From JAAYAY01 sp964429355 (GTDB taxonomy: Bacteria > Planctomycetota > Planctomycetia > Pirellulales > Thermoguttaceae): DNA of 23,127 bases. Shown piece after piece: positions 7,677 to 16,024 of the stretch; the stretch's first letter is position 1, and each line of letters opens with the position of its first letter. The stretch lies in contig CAYSCH010000120.1 in NCBI GenBank assembly GCA_964429355.1, positions 1 through 23,127 of the forward strand, written 5' to 3'. The notes beneath the pieces are model-generated. The model had not been told where the DNA came from. It made no database searches and saw only the letters and a list, made by a program, of their open reading frames with translations. A program made the translations under genes and the position numbers.

Positions 7677-8828
7677 CTAGCGTTGGAGGATGGGGAGGTA
7701 GTTGTTGGGGACTTGGAGAACGATGCAGCACATGGCCGTGGCGTACTCGGGAGAGATTGGCGACATCCACGAACCGTCTGCCCGTTGCCGGCTGACCATC
7801 TCGTCGCGAATGGCCGGGTACCACTTCTGCCAGGCTTCACCTCCCTGCCGCCACATGGCTTGCACGGCGTAGTAGTGGGCATAGAAGTAGTAGCTCTCAC
7901 CGGCGTTGGACCGCCCCTCGCCGGGCAGGAACTTCATCAGGTATTCGATACCCTTGGCCAGTTCGGGGCCTTCGTAGACCCCGGCGCTATGCAAGGCGAC
8001 CACGCCGGCGGCCGAGCGGCCGAAGCCACTTTCGCCTCCGCTGACCATGTACATGAATCCCCCATCGGGATTCTGGCTGCGGCGGACGTAGTCGATGCAC
8101 TTGTCGATCGTCTCTCGGGGCACTTCGATACCCGCATTGCGGGCGGCCCTGAGGGCCATCACCTGGCAGATCGTCACGCTGATATCCGCGTCGAGCCGAC
8201 GCGGCTGGTAACGCCAGCCGCCTTCGTCGTTCTGGGTATTAACAATCAGGTTGACCGCTCGCGCAAGTTTCTCGCGGACTTCGTCTGAGGGAGACATGCC
8301 GTAGCACTCGGCCAGGAAGAGCGTGGCGAAACCATGCCCGTACATCGGGCCGTGGCTTTCGGACCCGGGAGCGGAAATGAATCCGCTTTCCTGGCAATTG
8401 GCGAGGACGTAATCGACGCACTGGTCGACATTCTCTCCGTAGGGCCCGCGGCCGGGCGTGCTGCCGCTGGCCATGAAAGCCAGTCCGGCAATCCCACAGA
8501 TGGCAACATTGCCGCGATACGCTCCCGAGGCAAAGGATCCGTCGTCATGCTGCGACGCATCCAGATAGGTCAGCCCCTTGGTGATGGCCTGGTCGGCGGC
8601 CGGCGTAACCAGCTTGCCGGCATCCGCTTCGACGCGAAGGTCCTGGGCGGTGGCGGCAGGGAGAGCCCCAAAGAACGCCAGCGAGCAGGCGGCCAGGAAC
8701 ACCAGAGAGCGGCGCGCATCGCGGCAGGAAGCCCCTTGTCTGCGCTGGCGATTCGGGTCGGTCTGGCACTCATCGGTCAACTCATGGCCTCGCCGACCCG
8801 TCGGGTTGCCAAGGATGTTGTGGGTCAT
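7677..8828 (-). CDS. Secreted alpha/alpha-toroid protein (prenyltransferase / squalene-oxidase repeat family)
   Basis: The product has 383 residues. A hydrophobic stretch at 42-61 (LVFLAACSLAFFGALPAATA, then Q) looks like a signal peptide after an unusually long basic lead of about 40 residues. The start is kept because the ATG overlaps the stop of the preceding gene (ATGA), which suggests translational coupling, and no better start lies nearer the signal. The mature part has repeated helix pairs with QW-like turns: HDDGSFASG (95-102), NDEGGWRYQ (200-208), NPDGGFMYM (253-261) and RADGSWMSP (349-357). This is the squalene cyclase, prenyltransferase and complement-TED toroid fold. I see no DxDD motif and no prenyltransferase zinc site, so catalysis is doubtful; a binding or scaffold role is more likely. 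Residues 213-217 (DADIS) sit before a long conserved-looking helix. Confidence 0.85.
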   Translation of the reverse strand: MTHNILGNPTGRRGHELTDECQTDPNRQRRQGASCRDARRSLVFLAACSLAFFGALPAATAQDLRVEADAGKLVTPAADQAITKGLTYLDASQHDDGSFASGAYRGNVAICGIAGLAFMASGSTPGRGPYGENVDQCVDYVLANCQESGFISAPGSESHGPMYGHGFATLFLAECYGMSPSDEVREKLARAVNLIVNTQNDEGGWRYQPRRLDADISVTICQVMALRAARNAGIEVPRETIDKCIDYVRRSQNPDGGFMYMVSGGESGFGRSAAGVVALHSAGVYEGPELAKGIEYLMKFLPGEGRSNAGESYYFYAHYYAVQAMWRQGGEAWQKWYPAIRDEMVSRQRADGSWMSPISPEYATAMCCIVLQVPNNYLPILQR

Positions 8829-9604
8829 TGGGGTTCCTTTCGGTCCTCGGCGAGGCGCTTATAGTACTGCTCGATCATGTCGGCGTACTTTGGAAGGAAC
8901 TCTTCGATCGACGACTGGAGCATCTGCTGGCGTTCCTTCTCAGGCAATTCGCCCCAGACCTGCTTGATGACGGCGATCATCTCAGCCATGTCGGGGGTCT
9001 GACCGTCCGCCTTGCCTGGCTTCACGTTGCTGGTCGTGGCGGGCTTCGAGCTGGAGCTCCCTTCCTTGGGTTGAGAGGGCTTGGGTTGCTCGGTCGGCTC
9101 CCGCTTGGCCACGCTCTGGCATTGACTGGCGCAGGACTGGCATTTCTTCTGGGCACGTTTCAGCAAGGTGTCGATGTCGGCGATGATCTCCGCCTGGATC
9201 TTCTGTGTCTTCTCACCAGACTCGTTCTCGCCGATGAGCCCCTCGGCCAGACGCATACTCCGGGCGATGCCCAATAGGGGGTTCTGAGCTTCATCCACGG
9301 CCGCTTGGCCGAGTTCCTGTTCGAGCAGGTCGTTCCAGGCGTCAATCCGGCGCGTTGAGAGGGGCTCTCTCGCTGACGATTCCGGCTTGGGCGGCGTCTT
9401 CGAATCGGGGCCGAAGAGCTCCCGCTCGACTTCCGTGTCGATCGCATCCGTCTTGAGATCACCGAACAAGGCGTCATCCAGCGAAGGGGGTGAAACCTGG
9501 GCGCTCTGCGCCCAGGCCGCCGGTGGGTCGATCTGGGCCACTGCGGCAAGCAAAGCGGCCAGGGCCACCATGAAACAAACCTTCCCACTTGAGCACAACA
9601 TCAT
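8825..9604 (-). CDS. Small secreted hypothetical protein with a cysteine cluster
   Basis: The product has 259 residues and I do not recognise the family. A signal peptide is visible (residues 1-33, cleavage after AWA near 32). The middle is charged and probably helical, with Cys155-x2-Cys158-x3-Cys162 (KKCQSCASQCQS), then a Ser/Pro/Lys-rich linker at 168-205. A conserved-looking C-terminal helical block (206-255) contains VWGELPEKERQQM. The gene overlaps both neighbours by 4 bp. A strong ribosome-binding site supports the start; two adjacent ATG codons at 9604 and 9601 are both possible. The position between the coiled-coil gene and the toroid gene suggests an envelope partner of one of them. 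The cysteines could bind metal or form disulfides; that is inference. Confidence 0.8.
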   Translation of the reverse strand: MMLCSSGKVCFMVALAALLAAVAQIDPPAAWAQSAQVSPPSLDDALFGDLKTDAIDTEVERELFGPDSKTPPKPESSAREPLSTRRIDAWNDLLEQELGQAAVDEAQNPLLGIARSMRLAEGLIGENESGEKTQKIQAEIIADIDTLLKRAQKKCQSCASQCQSVAKREPTEQPKPSQPKEGSSSSKPATTSNVKPGKADGQTPDMAEMIAVIKQVWGELPEKERQQMLQSSIEEFLPKYADMIEQYYKRLAEDRKEPQ

Positions 9605-11260
9605 GGCACCTCCTCCAAATCCTGACTGGAGCCGTCCGGATCAAGACCTGGTAATTGAGCCGGGTTGTCTTCCGGGGCCTGCGTTTCCTGCATCAGGCCG
9701 AGTAGCAGATCGGCCAGGTGCCCCTGCTCCCGACCCAGCCGGGCATACTCCTGGCGGGCTTCTTCGGGCATCGCCTCCGCGGCTCCATACTGCTGTTCGA
9801 GAACCTCGGTCCGGGCATTGATTCCAACCTGCATCAGCTTCAGCAGTTTCAGTTCTGCCATCGCCTTCAGGGCGTCACCGGGCGCCTTGGGGGCATTCTG
9901 CCCGGTATCTCGTCCCTGGCCACCGCTTTGGTCTTCTTCCGATTGGTTCTCGTCAGGCGCCACGGGCTGGAGGGCCTCGATGATCTGGTCGAGCCTGGCG
10001 AGGGCCGAGTTCTGTGCCTGTTGGGTGGCCGGGCCGGTTTGTTCCTTGACGAGTGCCCCGTGGGCGGCCGCCATGTCGTCGGCCGTTTGGCTGAGCACAA
10101 GCTGGAACACGGCGGCCGCCGCCAAATCGTCGGCGGTCCGCCCCGTTTCCTCCTGAAGGTGGGCCTGTTCCCGGGCCAATCCCGCCAAGGTCGCCCGTTG
10201 CGATTCAGTGAGTTTCTCGTTCTGAGTCTGTAACTCGGCGAGCCGCTCCGTCCCCTCCAGGGCTGCCTGCTGCCGGCGCCGCAAGGCTTTCAGACCGTCT
10301 TCAAGCTGGGCCAGTTGCTCGAAGGCCAGCTCGGCTTCCGCCTGGCGACGCTGGTCGGCCAGTTGCTGCCGGGCCTCGTCGAGTTTCTTTCGGGCGTCGT
10401 CAGCCTGACTGGCCGCCTCCTTGCCGGCGTCTTTACTGGCCAATTCGCCCGACTGCTGCATGCTCTTTTCAGCTTCCTTGGTCGTTTGGGCGGCCTGGTC
10501 GGCCGACAAACGCTCCAGTTGGCCAGATGCCTCCTCGGTGGCCTTCTTGATAGCCTCCTGGGCCCCCCGGAGTTGCTCGAGGCGACGTCGGCGCTCGTTC
10601 TCGTCCGGCATCCCGGCAGCCTGCTCGATTTCACCCTGCAACGTGGCTTGACGCTTGGCCAGATCGTCCAGTTGCTGCTCGGCCTGTTGGAGCCGACGAA
10701 TCAGTCTGGCCAGCTCGTGCTCCCGACGATTTCCGAGAATGTCGAGCACCTGCTGGAGTCCTTCGACGACTCGCTGTTGTTGGGCGATCGCCTGTCCCAA
10801 ACGGTTTTCATCAACGGCCTGACCGGCGTCGTGCATCGTGGCCGAAAGGGAGAGCCGCCGCGATTCGGCCAGGGCATCGGCCAGGGTTTCGGCCGCCAGT
10901 GGGTCCGAGGCCTGAAGATCCGCAGCATTTCGCCGCATTTCGTCTTCGATGCGATCCAAATCCCTTGCCAGTTCAGCCTGCCTGCGGGATTGGATCTTCG
11001 ACTCGGCAATCTCCTGAGGTGTCAGATCCCGCGAATCCTTGCCGAGAGTAGCCTGAGCGAGCGTGGATGTCTGGTTGGCCAGTTCCTTTTGATCCCGCAG
11101 CAACTGGGCAACACGCCGGTGGAACTGGCGGTAGTTCTCCCATTGGGAGAGCTCACCGAGCATATTCTCCAAACTCGTGATCACGGCTTCCTGGTGGATA
11201 CCGGCATCGGCCAGCGGGTCTGTAATCTCATCCAGCGACGGCGGTTTCGCCTGCTTCTCC
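9601..11260 (-). CDS. C-terminal half of a giant membrane/coiled-coil protein (5' end cut by an assembly gap)
   Basis: The frame is open from the N run (first full codon at 11259) down to TGA at 9601-9603, about 552 residues. It reads EKQAKPPSLDEITDPLADAG before the GTG at 11184 that would otherwise look like a start, so the real protein continues upstream. Nearly the whole segment is long amphipathic, Gln/Glu/Ala/Arg-rich coiled coil, for example RLQQAEQQLDDLAKRQATLQ, with a more acidic Gln/Gly-rich linker (ENQSEEDQSGGQGRD) before a last helical region. I judge it to be the same gene as 11271-13600. Joining the two would give about 1327 residues. It overlaps the next gene by 4 bp. The role is probably structural or a protein-interaction scaffold in the envelope. 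Confidence 0.8.
9607..9616 (-). promoter_or_regulatory. Strong Shine-Dalgarno site for the small secreted protein gene
   Basis: The minus strand reads GGAGGAGGTGCCATGATG. The AGGAGGTG core is nearly perfect and lies inside the last codons of the upstream gene, whose TGA is embedded in the ATGATG. Spacing is short for the first ATG (9604) and closer to ideal for the second (9601), so the second may be the main start. Confidence 0.75.
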
Positions 11261-11270
11261 NNNNNNNNNN
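11261..11270. other. Assembly gap (10 N) inside a coding sequence
   Basis: Ten N bases interrupt the large membrane/coiled-coil gene. The left flank ends in TTCTCC and the right flank begins with TTCTCC. Collapsing the Ns and one TTCTCC copy (16 bases in all) restores a single continuous frame across the join. The run is therefore probably a placeholder where two contigs overlap, not ten missing bases. Confidence 0.9.
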
Positions 11271-13600
11271 TTCTCCAACTGGATCTGGGCGCCCTTGATC
11301 GCCGCCGTCATGCTGAGAGTGATCTGCGGAAGATGTTCGCGCCCGAGCTTGTCGAGCCGCGCGCGGATGTCTTCCATGCGGCGGCGGACATCGGGATTGT
11401 CGATCCCGTTGTTGTCCAGATCGGCGAGCAATCCGGCAACATGCATCGGCACACCCTCGCCGGCCGCGGTCAAGGTACGATTGACCTGTCGCTGATTGAG
11501 TTCGGCGCCGCGGAGCTGGTCGACCTCGGGCTGCGCCAAGGTGGAAGTCTGCCGCAGGCGGATTTCCATCTCGGCGGTCTGCCGCCGGCATCCCTGCTGC
11601 ATTTCCAGCACGCGGGCCAGCTCGCTCAGGATCATTCCCTGCCGAGTGGCAATCCGCTCGGCGAGCTCTTCGGACGTAATAATGCTCACTCGACGGGTCT
11701 CACTCCGTCCCGTCTGGGGGAAATCATCGTCGGCCTCGGCATGCAAGGCGAGCTGGCTGCCCGGCTGCAGCGCTAAACCGCCGAGGGCCCAGGTGTGATC
11801 CACAGAGCGAACCTCACCGTCCATCGTCTCGTCGGGCGCCGAGGCCTCTTCCGCACGCTGGTAGAGCACCACCTTTTCTGGGGTTTCGGCATCGTCGCGG
11901 GTGAAAATCAGCCTGATCGTCCGCACCCAAAGGTCGTCCTTGACCCCGATCCGCAGCGGTACACTCGCCTGGGGTGTGACGAAGATATTGGCCGCCGGTT
12001 CCTCGATCGTCACGGTGGGAGGAGCGTCGGGCACGGCGCGCACATCCCATCGCAACACCCCGCCCCCTTCGAGTCCCTCGGTGTCGGTCAGCTCAAACCA
12101 ACAGGTCGTGGGCTGCTTGACGTCGAAACTCGCCTCGACCGTTCGCCTGTCGGACCCGGAAAGCCGGCACTCGACACGGTCTCCTTCCTCCGAGCAGAAG
12201 GTTGCCGCCGAAAGGGCGCGATTGGCCGTGGCCGAGATTTCCATACGCGAGCCGACCATGGCCCGCACGAGCGTTTCCGATTCCCGGGGAGGCAGGCCGG
12301 TGTAGGCTGGGGGAATGATGCGGGTCTTTTGCCTTTCGATGCGAGGCGCCGGAACGACCTGGACGGGAATCCAGGGCATCTGGCGATCGTCGCCGGCCTC
12401 GACACGATATGCGAAGCAGCGCGACACGTTCTCGCGACGCACGCGGAGACGACCGCCGAGGTACTGAACCGTTCCCCCCTCTTCCTGTTGCCGGCCCTCG
12501 TCGTCCTGCCATCGATAGAAAACCCGTGCATTGCTCGGCAGGCGGGCGCCGTAGGCATCGATCACTTCCGCTTCAAAATCGCTCCCAGACGCAATCCTCT
12601 CCATGCGGCGTTGGCCAAGCACGACGGCAAGTCGCCGGTCTTCGTTCTGGCCGGGAGGCTCAGGAAGAACTCGGGCGACAAGCACCGGCTCCGAGAAGAG
12701 AACCGATCCCGAGTCCGTAGAAACCGCGGTTCTGTTGTCAAGCCGAACTCCGCACCAGTCGTTCCAGGGTTCGCCATCTGCGACAAACTGGAAGTTGAAC
12801 CCAAGTTGCACATTGGTCCGGCGCGTAATCCGACCGGCATCGCCGGGAAGTGTGATCCGCACTTCATCCCGAGGTGACTGAGACGCCGAATCGAAACGGT
12901 AGTGAATCGTCAACGTCTCAGGCAAGGCCTGATTGGCGAGATCGCGTACAATCGGCGCAAAGGTATCGCCGGGGGCGAGCCGCAAAGGCGGCGCCGAACC
13001 CGACTGCAGAATTGCCAAATGGGTCGACTGGGGCCAGACCGTCCGGCCGAAGGGATTCGCCAAACGTGACAAGGCGACCGCGGCCGATGCAGGCGCCGCG
13101 ATCACGATCCCCAGGGCCACGCAGACAATCAACAGGGCTGTGGCAACGGTCCTACCGACGGGCCCCACCCGCACGGCCCTGACTAGGTCGATCTTCTCCA
13201 CATCGGCCGTCGTTTGCACCACAACCGCCCGGCGCAGGGCAAACGACCCGGCCGTGGAATCGTCTTCACGCTGGTGCAGGAATTCAACGGCACTCGGCAG
13301 CGCGTCCCCCACGGTCGGAAAGATGCGGCCGAGCCGCCGCGCCAGATCGGCATCGTGCCAGGGAATTGCCAGGGCCTGGAGGAGATGACGACGCACCGCC
13401 CATAGACACAATCCCACAACCGTCAGCGTGCAGAAAAGCCGTAGACCGGGATCCCGAAATCGCAGCAGATAATCCACTGCGCCCATGAGCATCATCGCGC
13501 TGAGAACGCATCCGACAACCCACGCGACACCGTAGAGGGCAAGGAGTCCTCGCAAACGTCGTCGGACCTGGCGCAATCGTTGTTCCAGCGGGTGGCTCAT
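11271..13600 (-). CDS. N-terminal half of a giant membrane/coiled-coil protein, DUF4175-like (3' end cut by an assembly gap)
   Basis: ATG 13600 opens a frame that runs 776 full codons to the N run. Three transmembrane segments are visible at about residues 19-40, 53-69 and 150-170. Between the second and third is a motif-rich stretch (DADLARRLGRIFPTVGDALPSAVEF style, 83-107) typical of the DUF4175-like planctomycete proteins found in MoxR/VWA clusters. Residues about 190-620 look like several Ig-like extracytoplasmic domains (for example VPAPRIERQKTRIIPPAYTG and PDAPPTVTIEEPAANIFV). Helices start near 650 and lead into the coiled coil of the other half. The frame after the Ns (GEAGETAVAG, then stop) is an artefact of the gap length. 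The gene starts 42 bp after the VWA gene. The family name is from memory of similar clusters and is tentative. Confidence 0.82.
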
Positions 13601-13642
13601 GGCCGTCTTCTTGCCCTGTCTTGTGTCGGCTTATTCGTCATT

Positions 13643-16024
13643 CTATACCATGTCGCCCCATTTGCGCAGAATCCATTCCGTGACCAGCAGGACGAGAAAC
13701 GCAAGAAGCACAAACCAACGATTCCAAAGAGGGGTTGGCGGTAAGGTCTCGACTGGCACCTGGTGACCTCGGGGAAGGTCGCGAAGCAGTCTTCCGGCAG
13801 TATCCAGGGTGTAGAACTGCCCGCCCGTTCGTTCGGCGGCCCGGCGCAGAGCCACGGCGTCCATCTCAATTCGCTCGAACTCACCGGGGGGCGCGACCAC
13901 GCGGAAGTCCGCCGACGGGGCCACGCCTTCCAGTGTCGGTACGGCCAGCCAGGCGTGGTAGTCGCCCACGGCCGGTTGCGGCAGGGAGGCCTGAAAGAGA
14001 GCCTGGCCCGCCGCAGTCCGCCGCAGTTTGACCCGCTGTAACTGGCGGCCCTGCTGCTCGACCACGACCGTCACCCCATCTTCGGCCGCCGGCGCGCGGC
14101 GCGGATCGTCAAAGCGGACCCGCACGGTCACCGCTTCTCCCTGCTGATACTCGCGCCGGTCGGTGAGCAGCTCTGCGCCTGCAGCCGACTCGGACAACTT
14201 GGATCGGCAGAGATAACGGACCGTCTGGATCCAGTAACGAGAGTAAAACACATCGCCCACACGATAACGCCATCGCCAGGTCTCGTCGGTGCCGTGAAAC
14301 AGCACTTTCCCGGCTCCAACGTACTGCAGAACAAACACTGGCAATGGCGTGCCGTCAGGCCCGACCGCGTCGCTGCGCGACGCCAGCACCCGAGCGCCCG
14401 GCTTCAAATCCGGCGCATCGGCAGCCCAATAGACGCCCGGTAAGCGGTCCCAGATGTCGCTCGATTCGGCCGGCGAGTCCCCCAGCTGCATCCCCGGGCT
14501 GACCAGCCCGAGTTCCGATGGCACCACGCGGATCTCCGCCGTGAGCGGCGTCTGCCCCGCAGGGATCCGCACCGTGGAGGCTCGAACCGGGAGGAGATCA
14601 TCGAGGACCGTTCCTCGAAAGGCCAGGGGCATGTAGCGAGGGCCGGCAATACACACCAGGGCTCCTCCCTTGCCCGGCTGGGTCACGAAGTCGGCCACAT
14701 TCTGCAGCATGGCGGGGTTCAACTGGCTCGGGTCGATGTCGCCGAGGATGATCACATCGTAGGCGAACACTTCTTCGCGCCGGACCGGAAAGCCGCGGAG
14801 GGCCGTCGCGTCCTGCTCCGCGTACTCCAGGTCGGCCTCCTGGAGAACCGTGTCCAGTTGGACGGTCTCGTCCCGTTTGAACATGTTCCGCAGGTAGCGG
14901 AATTCGTAACTGGGATAGGCGTAGGCCAGGAGGATGCGAATCTTCTCCTTGCGAACACGCACGAGCCGTTCCCGCCGATTGTTGTCGGTCTGCTGCTCCC
15001 CTTCCTGAGGCTCGATTTCGACGACGAAACGGAACTCGCCCTCTTCGGTTGGGCGGTAGGGAATCCGAAAGGTCTGCGTTTGTCCGGCTGCGGGAACCGT
15101 GACCGTCGTGCGAGCCAGCTCCTCCGCCTTGTCGAGCCGCCGCAGGACGACGTCGACCTGTTGCCCCTCGAACCCCGTGCCTCCGACCCGGAATTCGAAC
15201 TGGACCATGTCGCCGACGAACACGATGTCTTCCACGAGCAGATCGGCTAGTTGCACATCGCGGATCGGGCGCTCATCGCCGAGCCCGACGGCAAACAGGG
15301 GAACTCCCTTCCTCACGGCCCATTGGGCGGCATCGTCGAGAGACGGGCCCTGGGTATTCACGCCATCCGTCAGCAGCACGACCGCCGCCGGGGGCATTCC
15401 GCGCAGATCGTCGAAGACCGCACGAAGGGTTGTTCCCAATTGCGTCGAGGCGCCTTCCGCCTGCCGTGTGGCCAACTCCTGGACAAGCGGCTCCGGCTCC
15501 GCCGCCTGGGATCGTACCGCTCCGGTCGTGTAGTAAAGCCGGAGCTTGTGCTCCTCACGCAGGGAGCGGAGGACGGCCCCTTCCCGCTCGCACAGAAACG
15601 CCCGGGCTTGATTGAACCGCGTCGTCTCTTGGAGCCCCGCCAGTTCCAGACGCCTCTTGATCCTGGCTATCGAGTCTTCGTCGAGCTGGTCGACCGTGGT
15701 CATGCTCAACGAATCGTCGACCACCACCGCCACGAAGGGCAATCCGGTCAGATGCAGCAGCAACACGAACTGGGCGAGCATGAAGAGCACCATCGCGACC
15801 AGCACGATACGATTTGCAGCCAAAAGCATCCGAAATCGCTTCGACGACTCGGGGTTGTCCCTGGCATAGTTGACGACCACGAAAATCGCTGCAAACAGCA
15901 CCAGCAGCAACGTCAGCCACGACGGCCAGTTCCACGTGTGTTCGAGGCTCCAGCCGGCTCCTTCACCGGGGCTCGTCTCGATCCCGAGCAGTCGCTCGAT
16001 CCAATGGGGAAGCTGGTTGCTCAT
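13643..16024 (-). CDS. VWA-domain membrane protein with glutamine-amidotransferase-like region
   Basis: The product has 793 residues. Two transmembrane helices (about 37-53 and 73-91) precede a VWA domain with a complete MIDAS: Asp103-Asp-Ser105-Leu-Ser107, a Thr in STQLGTT (194-199) and Asp220 in LLTDG. Next come a beta-rich CARDB-like region (about 250-360), a class I glutamine-amidotransferase-like Rossmann region (about 365-475, starting KIRILLAYAYPSYEFRYL, with YDVIILGDIDPSQL), another beta domain, and a C-terminal transmembrane helix (about 767-787). The start overlaps the stop of the BatA-like gene by 4 bp (ATGA), so the two are probably translated together. In MoxR-linked clusters such VWA proteins are partners of the AAA+ ATPase. 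No catalytic Cys-His-Glu triad is evident in the amidotransferase-like part, so it is probably not an enzyme. Confidence 0.88.
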   Translation of the reverse strand: MSNQLPHWIERLLGIETSPGEGAGWSLEHTWNWPSWLTLLLVLFAAIFVVVNYARDNPESSKRFRMLLAANRIVLVAMVLFMLAQFVLLLHLTGLPFVAVVVDDSLSMTTVDQLDEDSIARIKRRLELAGLQETTRFNQARAFLCEREGAVLRSLREEHKLRLYYTTGAVRSQAAEPEPLVQELATRQAEGASTQLGTTLRAVFDDLRGMPPAAVVLLTDGVNTQGPSLDDAAQWAVRKGVPLFAVGLGDERPIRDVQLADLLVEDIVFVGDMVQFEFRVGGTGFEGQQVDVVLRRLDKAEELARTTVTVPAAGQTQTFRIPYRPTEEGEFRFVVEIEPQEGEQQTDNNRRERLVRVRKEKIRILLAYAYPSYEFRYLRNMFKRDETVQLDTVLQEADLEYAEQDATALRGFPVRREEVFAYDVIILGDIDPSQLNPAMLQNVADFVTQPGKGGALVCIAGPRYMPLAFRGTVLDDLLPVRASTVRIPAGQTPLTAEIRVVPSELGLVSPGMQLGDSPAESSDIWDRLPGVYWAADAPDLKPGARVLASRSDAVGPDGTPLPVFVLQYVGAGKVLFHGTDETWRWRYRVGDVFYSRYWIQTVRYLCRSKLSESAAGAELLTDRREYQQGEAVTVRVRFDDPRRAPAAEDGVTVVVEQQGRQLQRVKLRRTAAGQALFQASLPQPAVGDYHAWLAVPTLEGVAPSADFRVVAPPGEFERIEMDAVALRRAAERTGGQFYTLDTAGRLLRDLPRGHQVPVETLPPTPLWNRWFVLLAFLVLLVTEWILRKWGDMV

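Noticed and set aside
7553..7900. N-terminal extension of the NPCBM protein
   Set aside because: The frame is open, but the extension overlaps the end of the toroid gene in another frame, has low-complexity Ser/Pro/Thr/Arg content and would bury the signal peptide at residue 117.
11177..11254. A separate gene starting at the GTG at 11184
   Set aside because: The frame continues upstream to the N run with plausible coding sequence and joins the preceding gene once the gap is closed.
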